Positions 18,903-27,023 of a stretch of DNA of 64,000 nt are shown here, piece by piece; the first letter of the stretch is position 1; the number at the start of each line of letters is the position of its first letter. Below the pieces are notes generated by a model that worked only from the letters and a program-made list of their open reading frames with translations, was not told the origin of the DNA and did no database searches. Source of the stretch: Anaerocolumna sedimenticola (GTDB lineage Bacteria; Bacillota; Clostridia; Lachnospirales; Lachnospiraceae); the NCBI RefSeq assembly GCF_009931695.1, contig NZ_CP048000.1, forward strand, positions 5,226,501-5,290,500, given 5' to 3'. Made by a program: the position numbers and the translations under genes.

Positions 18903-19040
18903 CTATTTTTTGATAGGGAAACAGATTTCTGTGACAAAGTTCTCTGTGTTTGGTTCATTTTCCATGATCCAATGGTAAAACCGATATTTGCTCATATTCT
19001 CTACCTTTTCTGTCTTGAGCAGCCCAATCTTGACTCCCCT
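18903..19040 (-). pseudogene. C-terminal remnant, possibly of a MerR/GyrI-like regulator
   Basis: From the PNPOx stop, the same frame continues as GVKIGLLKTEKVENMSKYRF then YHWIMENEPNTENFVTEICF and PIKK, ending at the TAG at 18905-18903, right before the MerR-type promoter. The NFVTEICFPIK ending resembles the last strand of GyrI-like effector domains. The N-terminal DNA-binding part is gone. Identification rests on a short tail and on the promoter next door, so it is tentative. Confidence 0.4.
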
Positions 19041-19562
19041 TTAAACCTCGGCATTTCCATTGGAAAAGCATAAATATTGCCGTGAATCAAAGCCCAAATT
19101 TTTGAACTCCGAGCATAAAAAGTCAATACGAGTGGGCGTAACTTTGATAAGGCTCATTATGACCGGCAGCTGTTTCAGCTTCTCGGCGTTAATTTTCTTG
19201 AATGCCAATAAGTCCATGTATTCACCCGTCCACGGCTCCACAAGCTCTGCGGTACCAGTGATCTGCATCCCGCTCAATTGACCCAAACCGGTAAAGCCGT
19301 CGTAGATGGCAAGGCACACATGTTTGTTGCCCTCCAGGGCACGGAACTTTAAACCACCCTCAGAAAACAACCAGAATCTTCCGTCCTTATAGTTGTATTC
19401 GATGGGCGTGCAGCGGACAAAATCACCGCAGCCGGTAGCCATGGCGCAGGTGTTATGTGCCATGATGAACTTCTCTATCTGGGCCAAAAGCGCGTTATGA
19501 TCCATCCGGGCTGCCTTTGTGTCCTTTTCCATCCAATAGGAAGCTGCTTTCTTATAATCCAT
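19041..19562 (-). CDS. Pyridoxamine 5'-phosphate oxidase-like protein
   Basis: A 173-aa split-barrel flavin-binding protein of the PNPOx-like superfamily. Seen are HNTCAMATGCGDFVRCTPIE, YKDGRFWLFSEGGLKFRAL, VCLAIYDGF and the DFLC segment near the end. These proteins bind FMN, heme or F420-like cofactors; the substrate is not predictable. The ATG at 19562 is preferred (GAGAGGTG upstream) over a GTG three codons earlier. Its stop abuts the regulator remnant without a gap. Confidence 0.85.
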   Translation of the reverse strand: MDYKKAASYWMEKDTKAARMDHNALLAQIEKFIMAHNTCAMATGCGDFVRCTPIEYNYKDGRFWLFSEGGLKFRALEGNKHVCLAIYDGFTGLGQLSGMQITGTAELVEPWTGEYMDLLAFKKINAEKLKQLPVIMSLIKVTPTRIDFLCSEFKNLGFDSRQYLCFSNGNAEV

Positions 19563-19600
19563 ATAAACCACCTCTCATATTTATTAGTCTTTAATTTATA

Positions 19601-19861
19601 TTAATTCCGATTATTAATCAAATATCTCTTTACCATTTTAAAATAATAAATCATTATCTCATCATTCCTTTCTGCCGGAAACATATTGATTGATTCCACG
19701 TCTATGTTCTGTTGTTCTTCGAATATCGGTTCCTGGTATTCTGTCTTATTTTTAACCATTCAGTAAACAATGTTTATCAGTCGGCGCCTAATGCAGACCA
19801 GTACCTGAGATAACGTTTTTCCTTCGCAGATTTGCAAGGATAATAAATCGACCATCATTGG
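19601..19861 (-). mobile_element. IS110-like transposase C-terminal remnant
   Basis: The minus strand between the DUF362 stop and the PNPOx start reads MMVDLLSLQICEGKTLSQVL, then VCIRRRLINIVY, a TGA stop, and on in the same frame MVKNKTEYQEPIFEEQQNID. This resembles the C-terminal end of IS110-family transposases, where RRLINI-Y-MLKNK-Y precedes the tail. The N-terminus is absent and the frame is broken, so it is an inactive fragment. No terminal repeats are visible. Confidence 0.45.
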
Positions 19862-19863
19862 GT

Positions 19864-21015
19864 TTATTTCCTTAAAAAGCCTGATATCAAACCTGCCGCC
19901 TTATTATCATTTTTAAGCTCCACAGCTTTAAACATGCATAACTCGTGACAACACATACAATCGATACAGGTATCATAATCAATCCGCTTCGTATCCTTGT
20001 CAATAGCCTGTACCGGGCAGCTTTCCACACACATATTGCATTTTTTACATTTATTGGCATCGATCCTGGGATGTGTGCTGAAAAAATCAATTACTTTTAT
20101 CAGGGCTTTACTATTGCGCTTCTTTGCTCCCCTAAAACGCTTGGGCAGTTTAAAACCAGCTAACCTGGGGACTTGTTCATAATGGCCTGCAAGTGTAATA
20201 TTTTTTAACCAGCTTTCTCCCAGATTCCGTTTCCGGGCTGTTTCCAGTATCGGTACCTCTTCAACATCTATCCCCACCATTTTTGCCGCCACAACATCTA
20301 ATGCTAACGGATCTTCACTGATGAGAATTTTACCAGCCTGATAAATGCCGCCTGCAGTCGGCCCCTCTCCCTGCATTGCCAGAATCCCGTCCATGATGTG
20401 AAGCTGTATTTTAGTTGCTTTGTGGATATCGCAGATGATTTGCCCAAAATCGCCTGAATCAGGAGCCATTTTATGATACTTCGCCTTCTTGAGCCCCGGT
20501 ATGCATCCGAATACATTTTTCACAGCTCCGGAAAAAATCTGCGCCGAGTGTGTTTTCAATTTCGGCAAATTAATAACCACATCAGCGTCGAACATAGGCT
20601 TTGCGATATGCATCGTTTCTTCACACCGGCTTTCTGGTTGTACCGGTATCACACCCTCGCGGTCAAAATTCTTAATTTCCGCTCCTTCTTCCTCCGCCAC
20701 CCGCTCGTAACCGGCAACCTTGAAGCTCTGCGCAGTGGGCGCTATTCCTGCTATAGCTCCCCCTGAGCTGTCACCGATCCATACAATGCAATTCCTGCCC
20801 TTCAATATTCTTACCATCGCTCTGACAAATTCAGCATGTGTTACAGCAGCCGACTCGGAAGACTTGGGCCCGATCAGATTCACCTTAAGGAGTACTTTAT
20901 CCTGCGGCTTAACAAATTTATCCCATCCGCCGAGAATTTCTACTGCAGCATTGATTTTTTCAATTACGGTTTCCAGGTCATAATTTTTACATTCCTGTAT
21001 AATTACCTTGCTCAT
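19864..21015 (-). CDS. DUF362 domain 4Fe-4S protein
   Basis: A 383-aa protein with an N-terminal DUF362 domain (about 1-290: LLKVNLIGPKSSESAAVTH, VIGDSSGG-like VWIGDSSGGA, DADVVINLPKLKTHSAQIFS, GAVKNVFGCIPG) and a C-terminal double-cluster ferredoxin (about 320-370: CKKCNMCVESCP and CIDCMCCHELC). Length and order are typical of clostridial members. The domain is widespread in anaerobes; a defined reaction is lacking. It stands alone, with a terminator and the che operon upstream. Confidence 0.92.
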   Translation of the reverse strand: MSKVIIQECKNYDLETVIEKINAAVEILGGWDKFVKPQDKVLLKVNLIGPKSSESAAVTHAEFVRAMVRILKGRNCIVWIGDSSGGAIAGIAPTAQSFKVAGYERVAEEEGAEIKNFDREGVIPVQPESRCEETMHIAKPMFDADVVINLPKLKTHSAQIFSGAVKNVFGCIPGLKKAKYHKMAPDSGDFGQIICDIHKATKIQLHIMDGILAMQGEGPTAGGIYQAGKILISEDPLALDVVAAKMVGIDVEEVPILETARKRNLGESWLKNITLAGHYEQVPRLAGFKLPKRFRGAKKRNSKALIKVIDFFSTHPRIDANKCKKCNMCVESCPVQAIDKDTKRIDYDTCIDCMCCHELCMFKAVELKNDNKAAGLISGFLRK

Positions 21016-21289
21016 ACGATTCTCCTCTTGATACGAATATTTGAACTGCTTATTTCTTCTCCTTTGTTTATCTTAAGTATTTCGTCTGATTGGTTCTGCC
21101 TATTCAACACAATAAATCTATTTATTTTATTCTAAAATAATTATATCTTTATCTGTATTCCATGTCAATTTCCAACCCACTTAAAATAGGCGTATTGGTT
21201 GCTGCCTTATCCTCAAGATTGAATTCAGTAGCTGTAATCTGCAAATAGGATAACAATTAACCATAATAAGTATAGGTTCAAAACAATCC
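21016..21289. promoter_or_regulatory. Promoter region of the DUF362 gene
   Basis: Between the DUF362 start and the cheD terminator. AT-rich and non-coding; a short minus-strand ORF here (21181-21375) has no ribosome site or family match. It must carry the DUF362 promoter, but no single -35/-10 pair stands out. Confidence 0.35.
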
Positions 21290-21319
21290 AAAAAAACACC
21301 CGGGGTTTTATACCCCAGA
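21290..21319 (-). terminator. Terminator of the chemotaxis operon
   Basis: On the minus strand the hairpin GGGGT-ATAAA-ACCCC is followed by GGGTGTTTTTTT. It lies about 50 nt after the cheD stop and ends the che transcript. Confidence 0.85.
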
Positions 21320-21371
21320 TGGTATTTTTTAGTGGATGTGGCTGACAGGTTTGAAAATGAAGTCACTGATA

Positions 21372-21848
21372 TCAAAAAATCGGTTGGCGGTAAACTCTCA
21401 CTAATCCTGTTTTTACTTCCATAATCAAGGTTCTGCTTTCAATACCATGCAAATCGTCTTTATGTATTTTCAATCCCAATTCATACAGCTTATGTTTTAC
21501 GGCGTCAATATTCCGTCTTCCTACGTTGTAAACATCATTATGGAATCTAGAATCTGCCCCTCCATACATTTGAATAACCAGATCTTCCTTCCTACAGCCA
21601 TATTTTATGCACATTGTGTTTATAAGCAAAGGAATTCCTGTTTCAGCAAAATAACCCGGGCGTTCCTTCCTGTCATTATTGTCAAAAGGATAAGGGAGGA
21701 CCACATGGATCATACCTGCCATCTTTTTAACCGGGCTGTAAGCAGTGACCCCTACACAGGAAGCCAAAGCGTAAGTGCGTATAATGTCGTTCTCTTTGTC
21801 AGATATAATATATTCTCCTAATCCTACAGTTAACTCCATCCTAAACAC
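21372..21848 (-). CDS. cheD: Chemoreceptor glutamine deamidase CheD
   Basis: A 158-aa CheD that deamidates glutamines on chemoreceptors. The Cys-His active-site residues are C31 (ALASCVGV) and H48 (AGMIHVVLP). The conserved VQMYGGA-like segment reads IQMYGGADSRF, followed by NVGRRNIDAVKHKL. It begins right next to the cheB stop, so cheB and cheD are coupled. In Bacillus-type chemotaxis CheD works with CheC, but no cheC is present here. Confidence 0.95.
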   Translation of the reverse strand: MFRMELTVGLGEYIISDKENDIIRTYALASCVGVTAYSPVKKMAGMIHVVLPYPFDNNDRKERPGYFAETGIPLLINTMCIKYGCRKEDLVIQMYGGADSRFHNDVYNVGRRNIDAVKHKLYELGLKIHKDDLHGIESRTLIMEVKTGLVRVYRQPIF

Positions 21849-22880
21849 CTAACCGATCATGTCAAGCAACACTTGGGGTATGTTTCCCAATGCCGCCTGT
21901 TTTTCTACCGCCCCTATATCAAAAGCTGCCATTGGCATTCCGTACACAATTGACGACTCTTCGTCCTGACCGATTGTTCTGCTGCCTTTATAACGCATGG
22001 CAAGAAGCCCTTTTGCTCCATCCTGTCCCATACCTGTCAATATAATCCCTACGGCATGTCCGCAGGCTTCTTTCGCTACCGAATGAAACAGTACGTCCAC
22101 TGAGGGGCAGTGTCCGTTGACTTTTTCCCCGTGAAAGCACTCTACCTGATATCTTCTTCCGATCTTTTTTATCCTCATGTGCCTGTCTCCCGGAGCAATG
22201 AGTACCGTACCTTGGTCTGCATAATCCCCGGTCTCAGCCTCTTTGACTTTTAGAGAGGTTTGGCTGTTCAATCTTTCAGCAAACATCTTTGAAAAAACAG
22301 GCGGAATATGCTGTGTAATCACGATTCCCGGAATAGTGGGAGGCAGGGAACGGAGTATGCTATAAATAGCTTCCGTACCCCCAGTGGAGGCACCAATGGC
22401 AATAATAGTGTCAGCGTTATGTATCATCTTATCGGGCACCTTTATTGCTGCCTTTTTTATTCCAGGCGACGGATTCTTGATCATTGAAGCTGTCTTTATT
22501 TTTTGAACCAGATCACATATGAATTCTTCGACCCCATTAGTCGATTGAATATCAGGTTTTACAACAAAATCGATTGCCCCAGCCTCCATTGCCTCAAAAA
22601 CTGCATTACTGACTGAACTTACCATAATGATAGGAGCAAAATATTGTGGCAGCAGCCTGCGAACAAATTCAATTCCATTCATCCTGGGCATTTCCACATC
22701 ACAGGTGATCACATCAGGGTGAAAATTTAGAATTTTATCCCTGGCTTCAAAGGGGTCTCTGGCTAAAGCTACGACTTCAATCAAAGGGTCAGAGGAAATC
22801 CCTCTTTTTATAACTTCACGGAACATTATGCTATCGTCAACGATCATTACCCTAATCTTTTTCCTGTTTTCCATATCCAC
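21849..22880 (-). CDS. cheB: Protein-glutamate methylesterase CheB
   Basis: A 343-aa CheB. The receiver domain (about 9-125) has the acidic DD pair at 15-16 and phospho-acceptor D61 (TCDVEMPRMNG). After a linker, the methylesterase domain (about 155-343) carries S165 in IGASTGGTEA, H191 in TQHIPPVFS and D287 in TGMGQDGA. All are intact. It removes methyl groups added by CheR to the receptor. It abuts cheR (start at 22880, cheR stop at 22881). Confidence 0.96.
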   Translation of the reverse strand: MDMENRKKIRVMIVDDSIMFREVIKRGISSDPLIEVVALARDPFEARDKILNFHPDVITCDVEMPRMNGIEFVRRLLPQYFAPIIMVSSVSNAVFEAMEAGAIDFVVKPDIQSTNGVEEFICDLVQKIKTASMIKNPSPGIKKAAIKVPDKMIHNADTIIAIGASTGGTEAIYSILRSLPPTIPGIVITQHIPPVFSKMFAERLNSQTSLKVKEAETGDYADQGTVLIAPGDRHMRIKKIGRRYQVECFHGEKVNGHCPSVDVLFHSVAKEACGHAVGIILTGMGQDGAKGLLAMRYKGSRTIGQDEESSIVYGMPMAAFDIGAVEKQAALGNIPQVLLDMIG

Positions 22881-23696
22881 TTACTCCTTTCTGTAGACGG
22901 CTGGCATAATGTATCTATACCGGGTGCAATCACGGTTTAAGGACTCGGAATGCCCTATAAACAAGTAACCCCCATATTCAGTCATGTCATACAGTTTCTC
23001 AGCCAATTCATTTTTAGTCTTATTGTCAAAATAAATCATTACATTCCTGCAAAAAATTACATGGAATTTCCGTTTAAACGGGAATACTGAATCCATCAAA
23101 TTTAACTTTCGATATATCACTTCATTTCTAATTTTATCAGTCAGTATGAAATTCTCAGCGTCAATCTCTTTAAAGTAATTCAGCTTCCAAGCTGCCGGTA
23201 AAGCCGAGATTCTCTCTTTGCTGTATACACCTTTCTTTGCAATTTCAAGAACATTATTTGAGATATCGGTAGCTAATATTTTTGTATCCCACCACATTTT
23301 TTCCTTCCCGAAAAATTCATCGATAATCATCGCCAGGGTACAGGGTTCTTCCCCGGAAGAGCATGCTGCGCTCCAAATCCGCAAATCCTTGTCCGTAATA
23401 ATTCTTGAAAAATATGGGAGTATTTCATCTCTGAAATAGTAGAAATGGTCCGCCTCCCGCATGAAGAAAGTATGGTTGGTGGTAATTTTATCAAGGAGGG
23501 TAACAACCGCCTGTCCTGTTCTGTCAGATGCCACATAGTCCATATACTCGGATAAACTTTTAAAATTCTTGCCCAGAATTACATTATTAAGTCTTCCGGC
23601 CACCAGCGACTGCTTCTCCGCTGTCAATTTGATACCATAGTTGGTTATAATGTATTCGGCAAATTGCTTGAACTCTTTTTCTGTAATGTTAACCAT
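22881..23696 (-). CDS. cheR: Chemoreceptor methyltransferase CheR
   Basis: A 271-aa SAM-dependent methyltransferase. An N-terminal helical domain (1-75) is followed by the catalytic domain with TNHTFFMREADHF, the SAM motif IWSAACSSGEEPCTLAM, the DIS-LE-A segment ILATDISNNVLEIA and the IFCRNVMIYFD motif. It methylates receptor glutamates. There is no pentapeptide partner tail on the adjacent receptor. It is separated from the upstream cheW by a 126-bp gap with a hairpin. Confidence 0.95.
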   Translation of the reverse strand: MVNITEKEFKQFAEYIITNYGIKLTAEKQSLVAGRLNNVILGKNFKSLSEYMDYVASDRTGQAVVTLLDKITTNHTFFMREADHFYYFRDEILPYFSRIITDKDLRIWSAACSSGEEPCTLAMIIDEFFGKEKMWWDTKILATDISNNVLEIAKKGVYSKERISALPAAWKLNYFKEIDAENFILTDKIRNEVIYRKLNLMDSVFPFKRKFHVIFCRNVMIYFDNKTKNELAEKLYDMTEYGGYLFIGHSESLNRDCTRYRYIMPAVYRKE

Positions 23697-23723
23697 ATTC
23701 TCACCAGCCTTTATAAAAAGGAG

Positions 23724-23747
23724 AAAGGGAGTCTTTCGGCTCCCTTT
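23724..23747 (-). terminator. Hairpin between cheW and cheR
   Basis: AAAGGGAG (23724-23731) pairs with CTCCCTTT (23740-23747) around a short loop. The minus-strand continuation TCTCCTTTTTATAAAGG is moderately U-rich. It may attenuate transcription into cheR or protect the end of an upstream mRNA. Confidence 0.5.
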
Positions 23748-23822
23748 TATGCCTCATATACTAAAATAATCGCAATTTTTAACTAGTAGGTTTTATCAAT
23801 CCGATAGAGAAGTGTCTAGTTT

Positions 23823-24293
23823 TTATATCTCTCTATCATTGAGTAATTTATAGCAGTCAAGGATTAACTTCATCTCGTTACCAACCTTGCCAATGCATTT
23901 TATATAATTATTGCCGGTTTTATTAACCTCTGGCGGATCAACAATCTCATCTTCCGGTATCGAAAGTATTTCTGTAACACTGTCAACGATTAGTCCAATA
24001 CAGGTACCATCAATGTCAATTACTATAATGCAAGTCCTATCGTTATACTCTTTAAACGGCATTTTAAACCGAAGTCTTACATCCATAACAGGGATAATTT
24101 TCCCTCTCAAATTAATAATTCCCTTAATATAGCCAGGCAGTTCCGGTACTTCAGTAATAGGCTGAATACCAATAATCTCAGTAACATATCGGACATCGAT
24201 CCCATACATCTTACTTTCCATGGAAAAGGTTAGAAATTTTCCTTTCTGTGTATCTTCTTCCTCCATTAATTCCTTAACATCAATCCCTGCCAT
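23823..24293 (-). CDS. cheW: Chemotaxis adaptor CheW (copy 1)
   Basis: A 156-aa CheW adaptor linking receptors to CheA. The SH3-like fold motifs are present: FLTFSMESKMYGIDVRYVTE, GYIKGIINLRGKIIPVMDVR, CIIVIDIDGTCIGLIVD. The ATG at 24293 follows AAAGGAG by 8 nt. It is closely similar along its length to the second cheW at 26371, and both have the same N-terminal leader DVKELME-EDTQKGKFL, so one arose by recent duplication. Confidence 0.94.
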   Translation of the reverse strand: MAGIDVKELMEEEDTQKGKFLTFSMESKMYGIDVRYVTEIIGIQPITEVPELPGYIKGIINLRGKIIPVMDVRLRFKMPFKEYNDRTCIIVIDIDGTCIGLIVDSVTEILSIPEDEIVDPPEVNKTGNNYIKCIGKVGNEMKLILDCYKLLNDREI

Positions 24294-24318
24294 TCTAATG
24301 CTCCTTTCCTGTAAGGAA

Positions 24319-24344
24319 GAAAGAGAGTCCCACAACTCTCTTTC
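24319..24344 (-). terminator. Hairpin between mcp and cheW
   Basis: GAAAGAGAGT (24319-24328) pairs exactly with ACTCTCTTTC (24335-24344) over a 6-nt loop. The minus-strand continuation is CTTCCTTACAGG, not a strong U-run. It resembles the hairpin at 23724 in position and in the flanking CCTCATATA, suggesting a shared regulatory role. Confidence 0.45.
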
Positions 24345-24390
24345 AAGCCTCATATATACGATATACGCCTTATTCTATCTGACTTCCATC

Positions 24391-26241
24391 TCAATACTTT
24401 CCGAACTCGCTGTCACTCAATGCTATTTTTCTTGTATCGGCGAATGCTGCCTCGGTATGAGCCTCCGCAGCCATACTTTCATCAAATCTTTTATTTTTGT
24501 TCCTGGACTCAAGCATCCGTAAAACCTCAGGATTAATTTCCTCCAGTCCTCGATTGGATAAATGCTTGGCTGCTCTTTTTAGTTTAAATCTGCTCACTTG
24601 ATCTTTCAGGAGTTCCGCCTGACTTGCCAGTTCCTCGCTGGCAGCCGCACTTTCCTCGGAAGTTGCCGAGTTGGTCTGAACTACCTGTGATATCTGCATT
24701 ACTCCCTGGTTGATCTGTGCAATACCAGTCGCCTGTTCATTGGAAGATACCGCAATACCATTTACCAACCTTGCTACTTTATCAACACCTTCCTCAATCA
24801 TGTTGAGTGCACCAGCCGTTTCATTGGCAATTTTAGTTCCGCCTTCTGCTTTCCTAATAGAGTTCTCTATCATATCGGTAGTTTCTTTCGCTGCGTTCGC
24901 AGACCGCTCCGCCAGGATTCTCACTTCTTCTGCAACGACTGCAAACCCCTTCCCATGCTCTCCTGCTCTTGCTGCTTCTATAGCGGCATTAAGAGCCAAC
25001 ATGTTCGTCTGGGACGCGATTTCATCAATGACCTTGATGATCCTGGAGATATTAGTAGAAGAATCATTGATATCCTGCATTGCTTTGAGCATCTCCTTCA
25101 TTTGTTCATTGCCTTGTTCCGCATATGTCTTCGCAGTTTCAGCCAATCCATTCGCCTCATTTGCATTTTCGGCATTTTGTTTGGTTTGAGAGGATATTTC
25201 TTCGATGGAAGCAGTAAGCTGTTCTATCGAACTGGCTTGCTCTGTTGCACCCTGGGAAAGAGCAATACTGGAGTCAGATATCTGCTTCGCACCCGATGCT
25301 ACCTGTTCTGATGCAGCAGTAATGCTGGATAACACTTCATTATTATTTTCTACCATCTCATAAAGCTTTTTACCAAGCAGGTCATTTTCTGATTTAATGG
25401 TGACGTCAACAGTCATATCTCCGGCAGCTATTTTTTCAGCAACGATAGCCTGACCGCGAATATTTTCTATAATATGGCTAAATGATTCCATAAGATTACC
25501 GATTTCATCCCTGGTCGTTGCTTCAACAGTTACATGTACATCACCAAGAGCAAGTTTATCAGCTGCTTCAACCAGCTTTTTAACCGGTTTACTTATGATA
25601 CCGGATACAAAGATACCAAGTATGGTTGAAACGAACACACCGATTATTATTATTATTATCATTATTACTGTAGCTGTTTTTGCTGTAGCTGAATTGTCAT
25701 CTGAGATTTTGGCCGCCAATTCTATATTTAATCCAGTTAATTCTTCTATAGCTCCTGAAATCTTTTTATTTACTTCAACTCCCTCGATAGTCAATGTATT
25801 ATACGCCTGATCATTTTGGTTTGCAGTAGCAAGCTGAATTACCTTGTCCTTATATGGAACAAAGTCACTAGTTAAGGAACTGGTCAGATCCTCATGCACC
25901 TTAATAACTCTTGGGTCATTCATTAATTTTCCGAATTCCTTTAAATATTCCATTAACATTTCATAATTACCGTTTAATGATTCAACCGTTTTATTCAAAG
26001 ATTCGTCATCCTTCAAAATAATTAAATCTCTCAAACCGCTCCTCGTCATCTGGTAGGTCTCTGTGATTGTAATCAATTGACTAAGGCTTACCGTATTCCT
26101 TTCATACATGTCAGTATACAGTTTGTCTATCTTACTTATGTTAATAATACCGACTATTCCTACTATGCCTGCTATAGCAGCTACTACAATAAAGCCTATT
26201 ATCATCTTTACAGAAATCTTTAAATTATAAAACCATTTCAT
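24391..26241 (-). CDS. Methyl-accepting chemotaxis protein
   Basis: A 616-aa receptor. TM1 is about 9-31 (MIIGFIVVAAIAGIVGIVGI), a four-helix-bundle sensor follows to about 190, TM2 about 192-213, HAMP about 214-266 (ISKPVKKLVEAADKLALGDV) and the signalling coiled coil to about 560. The hairpin tip is canonical: EIASQTNMLALNAAIEAARA, GEHGKGFAVVAEEVRILAER. The C-terminus lacks the NWETF-type CheR tether. The small sensor domain gives no ligand. It is sandwiched between two cheW genes. Confidence 0.95.
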   Translation of the reverse strand: MKWFYNLKISVKMIIGFIVVAAIAGIVGIVGIINISKIDKLYTDMYERNTVSLSQLITITETYQMTRSGLRDLIILKDDESLNKTVESLNGNYEMLMEYLKEFGKLMNDPRVIKVHEDLTSSLTSDFVPYKDKVIQLATANQNDQAYNTLTIEGVEVNKKISGAIEELTGLNIELAAKISDDNSATAKTATVIMIIIIIIGVFVSTILGIFVSGIISKPVKKLVEAADKLALGDVHVTVEATTRDEIGNLMESFSHIIENIRGQAIVAEKIAAGDMTVDVTIKSENDLLGKKLYEMVENNNEVLSSITAASEQVASGAKQISDSSIALSQGATEQASSIEQLTASIEEISSQTKQNAENANEANGLAETAKTYAEQGNEQMKEMLKAMQDINDSSTNISRIIKVIDEIASQTNMLALNAAIEAARAGEHGKGFAVVAEEVRILAERSANAAKETTDMIENSIRKAEGGTKIANETAGALNMIEEGVDKVARLVNGIAVSSNEQATGIAQINQGVMQISQVVQTNSATSEESAAASEELASQAELLKDQVSRFKLKRAAKHLSNRGLEEINPEVLRMLESRNKNKRFDESMAAEAHTEAAFADTRKIALSDSEFGKY

Positions 26242-26370
26242 CTCATTGTCCTCCTCAATATTTGTTCATAAAAATAAAATTAACCTGCGTATCTCTAATA
26301 CTTAACTTCTTTATCTTTTTTTTGCTTATAAAATCCTCCATTACTATTAAAAACTTAATCCCTTCGGCTC

Positions 26371-26871
26371 TTACGACTTAAAAACGGAACTGTTTAGATT
26401 TTCGAAATCACTATGGGTGAGTAATTTATAACAATCCAGAATTAATCTCACTCCGTTTCCAACCTTACCAATACCTTTTATATACCTGTTGCCGGCTTTA
26501 TTAAGCTCTGGCAGATCGACAATCTCAACTTCCGGTATCCAAACTATTTCTGAAACGCTATCAACGATTAATCCAATATAGGTGTCTTCAATGTCAATAA
26601 CTATAATACAGGTCTTATCGTTATACTCCTTAAACGGTTTTTTAAATCTAAGTCTTACATCCATAACAGGGATAATTTTCCCTCTCAAATTAATAATTCC
26701 CTTAATATACTCCGGTAGTTCCGGTACCTCCGTCATAGGCAGAATCCTAATAATCTCGATGACATTTCGGACTTCGATCCCATACATCTCACTTCCTATG
26801 GAAAAGTTGAGAAACTTTCCTTTCTGTGTATCTTCTTGCTCCATTAGTTCCTTAACATCTAGCTTGGCCAA
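26371..26871 (-). CDS. cheW: Chemotaxis adaptor CheW (copy 2)
   Basis: A 166-aa CheW, first gene of the operon. The core (FLNFSIGSEMYGIEVRNVIE, EYIKGIINLRGKIIPVMDVR, CIIVIDIEDTYIGLIVD) is near-identical in many stretches to copy 1, with a ten-residue C-terminal extension. The start is TTG at 26871: the region AAAGGAGCATTAGA matches that before the ATG of copy 1, but the first base of the codon differs. A weaker start may lower its dose relative to copy 1. Confidence 0.92.
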   Translation of the reverse strand: MAKLDVKELMEQEDTQKGKFLNFSIGSEMYGIEVRNVIEIIRILPMTEVPELPEYIKGIINLRGKIIPVMDVRLRFKKPFKEYNDKTCIIVIDIEDTYIGLIVDSVSEIVWIPEVEIVDLPELNKAGNRYIKGIGKVGNGVRLILDCYKLLTHSDFENLNSSVFKS

Positions 26872-27023
26872 TCTAATGCTCCTTTCTTCCTTTTGTCAAA
26901 AGCTGCTATCACTACATTTCCCTGCCTATAAAGCTTCAAAAAAAATCTACTATATATAAAAAAAGAATACAGCAGACCACTATTTTATTCATACTCAATT
27001 ATGTAGTATTTAGGTTTTTTTTG

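Noticed and set aside
21181..21375. 64-aa minus-strand ORF after cheD
   Set aside because: It runs across the che terminator hairpin and has no ribosome site.
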